From assembly GCA_003260075.1 (NCBI GenBank), contig QLIY01000459.1, forward strand, positions 1-64,000: a stretch of DNA of 64,000 bases, in the 5' to 3' direction. The DNA is from Phallusia mammillata (taxonomy: Eukaryota > Chordata > Ascidiacea > Phlebobranchia > Ascidiidae). A program made the translations under genes and the position numbers. Shown piece after piece: positions 51,201 to 61,609 of the stretch; the stretch's first letter is position 1; each line of letters begins with the position of its first letter. The notes under the pieces were generated by a model, which worked only from the letters and a program-made list of their open reading frames with translations, was not told the origin of the DNA and searched no databases.

Positions 51201-53672
51201 TCAAATTTATAGAGCTCTTCTGGCAACTTCATTTTTATGCGACGTTTCGACGTCCTATACAGGTCGCCTTCATCAGGGTAAATAACACTTAATGCGCGTA
51301 GTACAGTGCACGATAAACAAAGGAAAAAAGAATTAAGGGTAAGCACGTCCCAACGCAAAAATACTTGCCATAGAGCTCTATAAATCCCCCCCCCCCGCGT
51401 AGTACAGTGCACGATAAACAAAGGAAAAAAGAATGAAACGCAAACATGTCACAACGCAAAAATACTTGCCATAAATGCTCTATAAACTTGATATTATGTC
51501 TGGCAGCAACAGCTTATATATTGAGTCAAACATAAAATGGGAGGAGGAGCATATCAACCAGTGGTTCTCAACATTTACTGATCGCGTACCATTTGACGAC
51601 TTTTTTATCGCTGCCTAACACTTAAACCCTGATTGAATGGGTAGACCAAGAGTTCTTTTTGATTAAACTAGCAAATTTATAAAACCAACAAAGTTACAGC
51701 AACTCCAAAAATACGTTCAAGACACGAGTTTCACCCAAACCGGGGCTGATCAGTTGGGTCAGTTTTAGCAGAAATTAATTCAAAAAAGAGTGCAACTGTT
51801 TTTTTCAAACCCGACGTGTTCCATTCTGGTCCACCCTAATTCAGATCATAAAAACACAATTACGTCAACAGTGACGTCACATACGAATGTCGTCACAGTG
51901 CCGTCTGTCACATTGAATCGCTCAAAGAATTTCAAACAGACATCAGGACATGTGAAGTATCAGTAGTAAAATCATTCACATAACGCAGAAATACAGGCCT
52001 GACATTATCGAGTCGAATTACCGAATGTGGTATTTGTGCAGGCAGACCGATTTACGTTCGTGTAAGGTCAGAATTACCGGGACTTTCCAGTGCTAGTTGT
52101 GTTGTGGGAATTTAATGCAACTTTAGCGGTTTGCGATTCGTAAACAACAAGAATGCTGCGATATCTGCAAGTATTTTGTGAAAACTCGCTACTCCAGCCC
52201 CCCCCCCCGTCGAATTACTGAATGTGGTATTTGTGCAGGCAGACTGATGTGCAATCGTGTAAGGTCAGAGTTACGGGACTTTCCAGTGCTAGTTGTGTTG
52301 TGGGTATTTTGAGCAACTTTAGCGAATCGCGATTCGTAAACAACAAGAATGCTGCAATATCTGCAAGTATTTTGTGAAAACTTGCTACTCCAGGTAAAGG
52401 TTAACTTTGTATTTAAGTATGAAGCAATGACCTTGAATTTTTTTTTCTTTTGCGTCACATAAGTTGCAACCATCATAGGCAATATGGCAGCAAAACTAAA
52501 TTAATTCGAGTTAAACAGACTATGGAGTATGTTCCATACTTCGATCCAGGCGTATCATAATAGGAGCAAGTGAAAAATCACACCGTTTTATGACTATTAC
52601 ATTTAACGTGACTATACAAAATTTTCATTGTGCGGTATGAACATAGGAACAACAAAACATATAGAATTGCTTATAAAGTGTAAAAGTGTGTATGGTAGGT
52701 CAGTCAGTTGTGCAAGAAAAGTGAAAAAACTAGCAAGCTTAGACGTTTTTTTCCCAAAGTGAAATTTTATTCTTGTTGTGGTAAAAAAATGGGTCGTCAG
52801 TTATATAGGGTTGCCATACCGTCCTTATTTCTAAGAACTGTCCTTGTGTTTGGCCTGAGTCCTTATTTTGTCTTATTTTGGACAATTACAGAGAACAAAC
52901 GTAGTGAAATGACATTCAATCCAGGGAATTAGTTAAACGACAGTCTGCGCTACAGGGAAAGTAAACCTTCATCTGAGATGTCGTGAGATGCACGAAACAA
53001 TTTCTACGGACCAGGAGTTGCTGGCAAAATATATTTGATATGTCTTGGCTCGTATAAATGCAAAGATTTGTTTTAAAACGTTTGTTTCGTTTCGTATGAA
53101 AATTTAATTTTTCGGTTGGCCTTATTTTGGCGTCCATGTTGATGGCAATCCTGTATATAGGGTTACAAAATGAGCCATTTTCAACCCCCACACACATAAA
53201 TAGCAACAGATGTGGCGTAATCGGTATTCGGCATTGGGCAAAATCTAGTAAACAACCTTGCTGATGACGTGGCAGCGTTTACGCTCTAGTAAGCACGTTC
53301 TCAGCATGGATTCTCGCCAACACAGCGGTCACTAACAACAACCCCTATGTGACGTCACAGTGGTGGGTGTGGTATGGGAAAAAGTCGCTGATTGGTTAAC
53401 GGACTGGGGGGTGTGGCTGTGAGATGGAAATATTTGAGGTTGTTGTGTAAATTTTGTGGAGAATTGAGGCATTGTTGAGATGGGAGGTTCATTGTGTGTG
53501 AAGTAGTTAATATGTGACATAATGTAACCAAAGGGTTGGGGATGGAATTAGAAACATTTTTGTGGGGGTTGCTAGTCATGAGTTGCTTTGTAAATAAACT
53601 TAGTGAACCACAATTTTGTAAGAGATATTCGCAATTGCATGTCAGTTTGTTAGTTACAAAATAGTTTAAAAT

Positions 53673-53767
<95 letters not shown>

Positions 53768-56700
53768 TTTTGGGGGGCTGTGGGTGAACCGAGGGATCAA
53801 AGGGGGTCAAAATTTAAATGTAAGTAACTGAAATTTAAAGACATGTCTTCTGATCAGAATTGTACAAACTTGTCCATTGAACTGAACCATTTTTGTTTTT
53901 GAGTACCAGTAAATCAAAATAAAATTGAACTTAATCCATTTGAACAACTTTCAAAATAGCTGTGTGTTGCTAATGAACGTCACAAGTACCTTTGACATAA
54001 ATGAAGGTGTCGGTAGTTCATTCATGAACAGATAAAGAAATCGAAGTATTCTTTTGTGGTTTATGATGTGGAAAATATCTCCGGTTTCCTGGTTCAGAAT
54101 TGGAACTCTGAAAGTGGGAAAAATTAAAATTGACTCGGAATTTATTTAGGTGTGCCCCCAAAAATGTGGGTAAGCATAAAACCAAATCAGTGGTTCCCAA
54201 CTGGGAAGGAACCCCCCCCCCCTGGTTCAGAATTGGAACTCTGAAAGTGGGAAAAATTAAAATTGACTCAGAATTTATTTAGGTGTGCCCCCAAAAATGT
54301 GGCCAGCATAAAACCAAATCAGTGGTTCCCAACTGGGAAGGATTTTCTCCAAAAGTGGAAATTTTCAAACTTGAGGGGAGGAATTTACATTAATTTTTAC
54401 ATGTGATTTGTAAATAGACACTTGAGCTCTAGGAATAAAACCTGTGAAGTTGATAATAGACCCACTTTTAAATGATCTTTGCATGGTTTAGCATCTACCA
54501 TGTAGTATATTGGGTGGGAATGAAAATGTTTTGAATTGTTTTAAGAAATTTATCGAAAAGGGTTGGGAACCACTTAACTAAATGAGTACTAATGACAAAG
54601 TGTAGTTTTTTTAAAATACATCACAAGCACAAATACTAAGAAATTACAACAGAAAGACTTGCTGTGAAGCTACTGAGTTAGCTTTTGGCAACTCAAGCCA
54701 AAACACTGACCATTTCCTGACCAATTTATTCGTCACATTTTGGCACAAGCTGCAAAACTGATCACCAATTATGTCCGGTTAATTTGCAGCAAGCACATGC
54801 AGACTGAGAGTTATTTATAACCAGCATAGTTGCTATTACTGCCGATCTAAAACATGCTCTTTTCTTCTGTCTCCAGGTTTAAAGCAACTACCCCCCCCCC
54901 CATTTGCAGCAAGCACATGCAGACTGAGAGTTATTTATAACCAGCATAGCTGCTATTACTGCCGATCTAAAAAATGCTCTTTTCTTCTGTCTCCAGGTTT
55001 AAAGCAACTATAAACACTCACTGCATTAGTTTGTGAGTGGTTTAAATAAAACTATACATATTTGTCCATGTGCACATATTCAAAAAACCTACATATGTTC
55101 TTTGTGACCTTTCACAAATTGTGTGATGATATAATTTGTTATTTCAAATCTATTTGGACAAAACCTGAAATTATTTGTTCTGAAATACATCAGAATATAA
55201 ATAAATAGGAAAATAATCATAAATAAAATTGTAAAGTTTAAATAAACGAAAAAGTTTTAAAAAACTTCCCACACCACCTTGTAGCATTAAAGGGCATATT
55301 CCAGGTATCACATTTTTTAAATTAAATCATAAAACAACATGGGACTTACCCGTGGTAGTTTCCCTCGAATAGAGTCTGTAGCGAATGAAGCAAAGTATCT
55401 TGAGGTTTTACGCTCGCAAACTGAGGCTCTTGGTGCAAAACTTTCCTCCAAGACTCCAGAGTTTGCTCCTCGAGTTTAGTTAAATCCAAACGTTGCCTAC
55501 GATAAAAAGTTTCGCTAAAAGCAAGAAATAGTTATTTTATCATTTTTTTTATTCATACAATAAACCGCGGTTAATCCGAACCCGTTTGGACCAGGAAATT
55601 TGTCCAATTTAGGCAAAGATCCAGATTAACCGATATCAATTAGTTAAAGCCTTACCACAAAATACAAATCATTTGGGTTTGCTGTATATATATGCAGATG
55701 CTTGTGATTAATTACACAAGCACTTTTTATGTGCTTAACCAGTGGTTTTCAACCTTTTTGATTCGGCAACCGTTGTAGTAAATCTCAATGTTACTGACAA
55801 ATCCCATCAAATATAATTTAAAATTTGGCTCAAGGAAAAAGAAAGGATCAAAAATACCAAAACATAAAAAATGAAAAAAAACCTGTACATTTTTGTTGTA
55901 AGTTGGTCAAGAATCACACCACCATATTGTACCTGTAGTAAGTTGTGAGGACGCGGATAAAATCGGTGACAGTTAACATTCCCACATATTGTGAAGTTGA
56001 GGAATCCCACAGCGGCCCCCCCCCCAAAAAAAACCTGTACATTTTTGTTGTAAGTTGGTCAAGAATCACACCATCATATTGTACCTGTAGTAAGTTGTGA
56101 GGACGCGGATGAAATCGGTGACAGTTAACATTCCAACGTATTGTGAAGTTGAGGAATCCCACAGCGGAGCAGATCGAACAGCGTTCGCTATCAGAGCGTG
56201 AAAAGCCTTTCCAGCGATGAGTCGGGTGTCGAAAACCACCAACTTACAACTTGTAGGCATTATATCATAACATGTATGTTCTGGAAATAAATAAAACGGT
56301 GCTGCTTAATTAACTAGCCCACGCCTAATATTATATTGCTTACAACAGACAGTCTATCTAGTTTTAGCACAATATAATTTCATCAAAAGAATACAAACAG
56401 TTTGTTCTTTCAGTGTTATAAAGGTTTATGTTGCAACAGAGAATTTTATTTTTTACCATTTTTGGTGGGTTCCACTTGTTTAATATAGTTATGTTCACAA
56501 GATTCTGGGTTCAAAACCCTAGAGGTATTTAACGAGTTTATTACAGCGGCATTTTTTATAAAGAGCATGTAACTTTTTCAACTTTTTCCTAACCCAGAAG
56601 GATCTGATGGCTTGAATTAAACTAAATTGATTTTGGGGTATTTGTTTCAGCATTTTTAACATTAGAAACGCCAAGCACAACTTTGAAAAGGTATTTAATC

Positions 56701-57161
56701 CAAAACATTACTGCCATAGAACTTGTGTATATTGAATACATCATAGTGCAGACGTTTCAACAATCACTGTTTTCATCATAAGTGCATGGCGTTAATGGAG
56801 CTACAACAGGGTTTATATAAGCACAAGTACTCTATAACATTTTTTTGTAATTTAAAAGATTTTGAGAGCTGACCAGAGTCAAAATCTAGGAGTATAAACT
56901 TCACGTAGTTATTAATAATTTGTGTAAATTTAAACTACTTTTTGATGAAACAGGTGAAACAAAATTTTGCGTTCAACAATAAAAATTCCTTTGAAAACAA
57001 TACGTGCTAATTAAAGTAAGATGATGTGCTAACCTTCCAGGAATCTTTGATATATGAGATCAGCTTCAGGGTTGATGTACAAAGGTGAATGCAGCACGGG
57101 GGTGACGTCCGTCAAGTTACTGTGGTTTGTGTCGCTATGCACCGGAGTTGTTTCATCCTCC

Positions 57162-57236
<75 letters not shown>

Positions 57237-60200
57237 ATGGAGTCAGTGATGCCGTTACTCGAACAAGTGCTGTGTCGACTGAAAGGTAAAAACTAATACA
57301 GTTTTTGCCTGCGAACAACAGTCTCAGTGAAGTCACCATACATATTTAAAAAAAACCTTAAATGTATAAATTTAAGTGTTTACTTGATTAGCGTTTTTCT
57401 CTCCCTTTTTATAACATGCTGGTGAATATATTCTGTGTCAAAATCCCCCCCCCCTACAACAGACAGTCTATCTAGTTTTAGCACAATATAATTTCATCAA
57501 AATATTACAAACAATTTGTTCTTTCAGTATTATAAAGGTTTATGTTGCAACAGAGGATTTCATTTTTTAACATTTTTGGCGGGTTCCACTTGTTTAATAT
57601 AGTTATGTTCACAAGGTTCTGGGTTCAAAACCCTAGAGCAGTGGTTCTTAACCTTTTTTCCTTGCTGCACCCCTTTCAAATCACCAACCAATTTTCGCAC
57701 CCCCTTTCAAATCACTAACCAATTTTCGCTCCCCCTTCTGTAATTGCCTAAATAGAATAGACCTAACCAACCTTAATGATTCAGCATCCCCGCACCCTCT
57801 AGGAACAGTTCTTGTGCGTGCACCCCTGGTTAAGAACCCCTGCCCTAGAGGTATTTAACAAGTTTATTACAGCGGCATTTTTTATAAAGAGCATGTAACT
57901 TTTTCAACATTGTCCTAACCCAGAAGGATGTGATGTGTTGAATTGAACTAAATTGATTTTGGGGTATTTGCTTCAGCATTTTTAACATTAGAAACGCCAA
58001 GCAAAACTTCGAAAAGGTATTTATTCAAAAACATAACTGCCGTAGAACTTGTGTATATTGAATACATCATAATGCAGACGTTTCAACAATCACTGTTTTC
58101 ATCATAAGTGCATGGCGTTAATGGAGTTACAACAGGGTTTATATAAGCACAAGTACTCTATGACACTTTTTTTGTAATTTAAAAGATTTTGAAACCTGAC
58201 CAGAGTCAAAATTTAGGAGGATAAACTTCACGAAGTTAGTAATTCTTTTCTTATTATTGAAATCTCCTTTCAAGTAAAACGACCGCGACGATTCCGGGTC
58301 ATTAAAATCAGATCAAGAAATTCTGTGTGAAACACCACTAAATCTGTGGTGTATCACACAGAATTTCTTCATGAAGTTAGTAATAATTTGTGTAAATTTA
58401 AACCACTTTTTGACCAAACAGGTGAAACAAATTTTGCGTTCAACAATAAAAATTCCTTTGAAAACAATACATGCTAATTAAAGCAAGATGACGTGCTAAC
58501 CTTCAAGGAATCTTTGATATATGAGATCAGCTTCAGGGTTGATGTATAGAGGTGAATGCAGCACGGGGGTGATGTCCGTCGGGTTACTGTGGTTCGTGTC
58601 GCTATGCACCGGAGTCGTTTCATCCTCCTCATGAAGGGAGAGAGCAGCAATGGAGTCAGTGATGCCGTTACTCGAACAAGTACTGTGTCGACTGAAAGGT
58701 AAAAACTAATACAGTTTTTGCCTGCGAACAACAGTCTCAGTGAAGTCACCATACATATTTAAAAAAAACCTTAAATGTATAAATTTAAGTGTTTACTTGA
58801 TTAGCGTTTTTCTCTCCCTTTTTATAACATGCTGGTGAATATATTCTGTGTCAAAATATAAGTCGTAATAAAACAAAAGATACATGTAATTTTATTTTAT
58901 TTTTTTAATTGAATTGTTTAGTTTTGTTACAATAATGTAACAAAAACTGCTGTCTTTCATTTCTTGTTTTTCATAAATTCACTATTCATTAAATCAAGCC
59001 AGCATTTTAACACAGTGTTTTGCATGTTAGTTAAAAATCATTTTTACACTACAAGGAATTTTGACAGAGCTTTTAATAATAAACCTGACTTGTTTCATTG
59101 AAGTCTGGTATTAAGTTCAACAAGACAACCATATTACACAAACATGTCAACTACAAACAAACTTGTTACTATGCATCATAACCACATTAAAAGTTGAACA
59201 AAGTCCCATGGGAAGCAGAAAGCCACTTTAATCAAACTCATATTACACATATAACATCAAGCAGTGCTAACAAAAAAATACATATCCATAATCTCTGTTA
59301 TATTATACATCACCACAGTATAAATTTATCTCTATCACATTTTTAGAGCAAAGATACATCACCATAATATATCTTTGATGCAAATTTGTCCCTAAATATT
59401 TTTCATAGCAAAGTTACATCTCTATAAAATCTATATGACATAGATTTGATATCTCTGTAATATCGTATCTTATCATAGAAAGTTGCATGTCCAAGAAAAT
59501 GTAAACAAAAATATACAAGACAACAGAAGTAGGGCCGTGGGCAAAATGTTGCAACTCTGACAAGAAGGATGAACTTTAAAATAATTTTACCTTTCATTTA
59601 ACTCGACACTTGTGCGTCCTTCTTCAACTTTCATCAATGAACTTGAACTAGGCGCACCGGAGTTCAAAGTACCTAAAAGCATAACATCATTGAATCACCT
59701 TCTTTAGGACTAATGCATAACCTAGATACCTTGAAACATTTTCCCTCATTTACCTCTGGGCAGATTTCAAAGACATAATTTGCTACCAATTTTTTTAAAC
59801 CTACATTTTGGCATGCCTAAAAATTTTTGCTCACTCTTACTTAACCCCTTGCCTTGTGCATGTTTTTAGAGTACTTTTGCATACAGGGGATAAATTTCAG
59901 CAAGCAAAATGTTGTTAGGTTTGTAATCTGTATATTTACCCCGTAAGTAATCTGTTTTGAGAAAAAAAACCTATGGTATAACCATTTAAAAGTAATGAAT
60001 TGAAATATAACAGAAGAAGCAACAGCATAAACTTATACGAGTACAAGGCCAAATTAAAGCAAGTTGTTCTGAAAAAAAGTAGTTCACTGTGGGTAATACT
60101 ATTTGGTCAAAACCTTTGATTTGCATTAAGTGATAAAACAGAACATGGAATTCAATGGAATATTTTTCAGAACAAATGACAGGCCACATTTAGTTTGAAA

Positions 60201-60539
60201 AGCATTTGTTTACCCTAATATTTTTATGGAGTATAGCAACAAATAACATACAAAGCCCATCAGTAAATAACGTTGTCAAAAAGTGAAAAGTTGTTGCATT
60301 ACACGAAGTTCTTGCTAAACCACAAATAGCCTTAGCAAAAGACAAATAGCAAAAAGTGCATAAAAACTTTTTTTCCGAAACCAACCTTGTGATCCAAGGT
60401 CCTCTTTTTTCTTTTTCATACTTCCAGTTCTCGACAATTTTTTGCGCAGTTTTGACAAAGCTGAAAGTCGGCTTCGATGCAAATTCGATTTCTTGTTGGA
60501 GTCTGACTCAGACCAAGCGCGACGTCTCGGGTCTTCCAT
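45220..60539 (-). CDS. prkag: AMP-activated protein kinase gamma subunit (PRKAG family), divergent, 12 coding exons
   Basis: Exons in coding order: 60386-60539, 59591-59672, 58501-58691, 56085-56280, 55350-55496, 53990-54107, 51022-51154, 48255-48408, 47980-48140, 47735-47916, 46011-46133, 45220-45552; 657 aa, all junctions in frame. The basic Ser-rich N-terminus precedes four CBS repeats. CBS1 has [25 protein letters not shown] and [11 protein letters not shown]2 has [15 protein letters not shown]3 has [17 protein letters not shown] and [14 protein letters not shown]4 has NLLVVVS and GVVTVADVL. Gamma subunits bind AMP/ADP/ATP in the CBS repeats and regulate the AMPK heterotrimer. Oddities: no His-Arg pair in CBS4, Gly for Arg in CBS2, a ~110-residue Ser/Thr/Arg-rich insertion between CBS3 and CBS4, and a 110-residue C-terminal tail. 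The exon containing ATG 60539 continues to 60568 (acceptor TTTACAG), so further 5' exons or a spliced leader are possible. Confidence 0.9.
47735..48140 (-). other. prkag: Two exons encoding an insertion between CBS3 and CBS4 of the gamma subunit
   Basis: Exons 47980-48140 and 47735-47916 encode about 114 residues rich in Ser, Thr, Asn and Arg ([50 protein letters not shown]), followed by [10 protein letters not shown], which resumes the family sequence. Canonical gamma subunits have only a short linker here. Phases are 2/1 and 1/0, so the pair cannot be skipped without a frameshift. No domain recognised; basic/proline clusters suggest a disordered, phosphorylatable loop (inference). Confidence 0.75.
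48249..48256 (-). other. prkag: GC-AG splice donor in the AMPK gamma gene
   Basis: The exon 48255-48408 ends ACAAG and is followed by GCAAGT. The frame (AG then A, Arg) and family alignment need this junction. The match to the GC donor consensus AG|GCAAGT is excellent. Confidence 0.75.
48553..48866. mobile_element. hAT-like element, imperfect ends
   Basis: Left CACTGGTTTTCAACC, right GGTTGAGAACCACTG; flanks agree at 5 of 8. Interior shares TTGGAGTTGC and GGTACGCGATCA with the reverse-oriented element at 51559. Confidence 0.68.
48992..49146. mobile_element. MITE-like inverted repeat with 30-bp perfect arms
   Basis: The left arm ending GGCCTGCTAATTTCCG (49032) and the right arm from CGGAAATTAGCAGGCC (49096) are perfect complements over about 30 nt and continue imperfectly to ACTAACAC/GTGTTTTAGT. 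Similar ends occur near 46893, 47404 and 47668. Confidence 0.7.
50110..50422. mobile_element. hAT-like MITE (CAGGGGTGGGCAACC family)
   Basis: Ends CAGGGCAGGGCAACC and GGTTGCCCACCCCTG, flanked by TTTAAGA on both sides (7-bp match). Interior has GATCGCGGGCCGCAC and GCGGCCCGCAG. Confidence 0.78.
50765..50992. mobile_element. hAT-like MITE (CAGTGGTGGGATTCA family)
   Basis: Ends CAGTGGTGGGATTCAGCCGG and AATCCCACCACTG; flanks TATACAGT and CATACAGT (7 of 8). Interior has GGTTCGCACCGGTTCTATAG and a short internal duplication. Relatives: 30266, 35512 and 13066. Confidence 0.82.
51192..51530 (+). repeat. Family 2 repeat with inverted ends, in AMPK gamma intron
   Basis: The left part matches the 18.35-kb copy, including the hammerhead-like core at 51244-51276. 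The right part ends in the inverse of the repeat start (TATGTCTGGCAGCAACAGCT). The interior contains a haplotype duplication around the poly-C run 51386-51396. Confidence 0.55.
51559..51840. mobile_element. hAT-like element, same family as 48553, reverse orientation
   Basis: Starts CAGTGGTTCTCAACATTTAC, then TGATCGCGTACC. The opposite end is not recognisable, so the limit is approximate. Confidence 0.55.
53676..53767. other. Homopolymer C run, 92 nt
   Basis: In the AMPK gamma intron between exons 6 and 7. No duplicated flanks seen. Confidence 0.65.
54320..54575. mobile_element. hAT-like MITE, near-perfect 8-bp TSD
   Basis: Ends CAGTGGTTCCCAAC and GTTGGGAACCACTT; flanks AACCAAAT and AACTAAAT (7 of 8). 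The left end is also present at 54188-54211 in the other haplotype copy. Confidence 0.8.
55933..56010 (-). other. prkag: Partial second-haplotype copy of AMPK gamma exon 4
   Basis: Repeats the 3' end of exon 56085-56280 ([19 protein letters not shown] region, same donor) and breaks off at the poly-C run 56016-56025. It is in frame but lacks the exon's first half, so it is an assembly duplicate. Confidence 0.75.
56735..56795 (-). repeat. Family 3 repeat with hammerhead-like order
   Basis: Minus strand: TGCACTTATGATGA, hairpin AACA-GTGA-TTGTT, GAAACGTC, TGCAC. The order matches a hammerhead with stem III deleted and one core substitution. The other-haplotype copy is at 58067-58117. Confidence 0.45.
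57036..57277 (-). other. prkag: Second-haplotype copy of AMPK gamma exon 3, with poly-C inside
   Basis: Near-identical to exon 58501-58691 with a few substitutions. The segment for [10 protein letters not shown] is replaced by 73 C residues (57163-57235). It is followed by the same intron sequence as the intact copy. I treat it as the other allele placed in tandem, not as a second exon. Confidence 0.75.
57163..57235. other. Homopolymer C run, 73 nt, inside a copy of AMPK gamma exon 3
   Basis: The intact copy at 58501-58691 has only about 25 ordinary bases in this position, so the run replaces real sequence and is not biological. Confidence 0.85.
57639..57842. mobile_element. hAT-like MITE with perfect 8-bp TSD and an empty allele
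   Basis: Ends CAGTGGTTCTTAACC and GGTTAAGAACCCCTG, flanked by CCCTAGAG on both sides (57631-57638, 57843-57850). The other haplotype copy has one CCCTAGAG (56517-56524) and no insertion. At 204 bp it has no coding capacity. Confidence 0.92.
58244..58384. mobile_element. Polymorphic insertion ending in a hairpin, 12-bp direct repeats
   Basis: GAAGTTAGTAAT flanks it (58232-58243 and 58373-58384). The other haplotype copy (near 56905) lacks it. It ends in a palindrome at 58315-58369 with arms AAGAAATTCTGTGTGA and TCACACAGAATTTCTT. Confidence 0.7.
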
Positions 60540-60840
60540 AACGTCGTTCTGTGTCACCTGCGGAATTCCTGTAAAGCAATTAAGAAAAGGTTAAAGTTTA
60601 TAAAACGGATAAAGGTCATGTAGAGATTAAAGGTTAGGGAGGTAAAGGTCACCAGAGAGGTGAAAGGTCATATAGGAAGGTGAAAGGTCATATGAGGTAC
60701 AAGGTCACTTGTGTGGAAAAGAAGGTCCCCCCCCCCCTAGCTATAAAAAGGGAAAAATGAATAGTAAAATCAATGCCAAAAATTGTTATTATTACAAGAT
60801 TGGCTGCATTTACAGTCAACATGGCTTAATGAGCAAGTTT

Positions 60841-60892
60841 CCCCTTGCAGACAGTGCACACTGTTTCTATTAGCTCTCATCAGTGCAGTTGG
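60841..60892 (-). ncRNA. Hammerhead-ribozyme motif (type I layout) in dispersed repeat
   Basis: Minus strand: stem I arm TGCA, then CTGATGA, a short degenerate stem II, GAAA, stem III CAGT/ACTG with a GTGC loop, then the cleavage triplet GTC and the opposite stem I arm TGCA. All conserved core bases are present. Expected cleavage is after the C at 60850. Stem II is weak, so activity is uncertain. Confidence 0.6.
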
Positions 60893-61313
60893 CGACAAGG
60901 CAGGTCATTGGACATATGGGCTAGTAGAGCCAAGTTGTTACTTGGCAGAAAAGAAAATAATTCCTAGCTTTGTCGTTAGACCAGTGGTTCCCAACCTTTG
61001 TCAACCAATTCCTTACAATACAAAACATTTTCATTCCTCCACAATAGACAAATAATACGGCTAAACCATACAAAGATCAGTTAAGATCGAGTCTTTTATA
61101 AAGTTCAAAGGGTTATACAGCGTCTTTTTACAAACCACATGTAAAATTGAAATTAAGTTGTATTTACTTTATCTTGGTTTAGCTAGAAAATCAAACAATG
61201 CATTTTTTTTAGCCAGGCGATTGTGCTTCCAAGGATAATGAGAATATGTTTTGGTATTTGTTTGCAAAGATGTAAACAGACAATATGACAATGCCTGGGT
61301 TTCCTGTTTTTAA

Positions 61314-61340
61314 CTACAACAACAGCAACAGCAACAACAA
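61314..61340. repeat. CAA/CAG trinucleotide repeat
   Basis: About nine CAA or CAG units. Non-coding by context. Confidence 0.8.
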
Positions 61341-61435
61341 TACAAGGAATACACAGAAGAGAATTCCTTCAATGCCTGATAAATAAACCAACACCAAACT
61401 CTTTGACAAGATAAAAACATGTTATCATTTAATGA

Positions 61436-61522
61436 CATATATAACAGCACAAATAGATGTAAAAAGCAACATGTCTCCTTATTCAATCGTTTTGGCAAAT
61501 GCTCATGCCATCATCAGTGATA
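61436..61522 (-). repeat. Dispersed repeat (CTGATGATGGCATGAGCATTTGCC family)
   Basis: Minus strand: CACTGATGA, perfect hairpin TGGCA/TGCCA, then AAAACG, and a conserved tail (ACATGTTGCTTTTTACATCT, then ATTAAA). Plus-strand copies of the tail: 29130-29246, 34430-34497, 34690-34758, 63700-63782. Confidence 0.6.
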
Positions 61523-61609
61523 TAAAGGACATCAGTGATTATTTTTAACTTAAAATTGATGCAGTTCATAAAATTTTTGATTAATATATTAATAGATTTG
61601 AATTAATAG

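Larger units (their letters stand above)
46671..55012 (+). repeat. Duplicated blocks in AMPK gamma introns
   Basis: Pairs: 46671-46960 with 47179-47450; 49531-49695/49706-49870; 51294-51385/51397-51485; 52012-52197/52209-52395; 54091-54211/54223-54345; 54783-54890/54902-55012. Each second copy starts right after a C run of 10-11. Confidence 0.75.
56341..58858 (+). repeat. Largest duplicated block in the AMPK gamma gene
   Basis: 56341-57444 and 57455-58858 are two versions of the same region, joined by C run 57445-57454. They differ by point changes, a 204-bp hAT-like insertion, a 141-bp hairpin insertion and the exon-internal poly-C. This allows direct allele comparison. Confidence 0.85.

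Noticed and set aside
55740-55855. Possible hAT-like element starting CAGTGGTTTTCAACC
   Set aside because: Only the left end is recognisable; no right end or target duplication. The same applies to 26229 and 60982.
57036-57277. Second copy of AMPK gamma exon 3 as a tandem duplicated exon
   Set aside because: Flanking introns are duplicated too and the copy holds poly-C, so it is the other haplotype and not an alternative exon.
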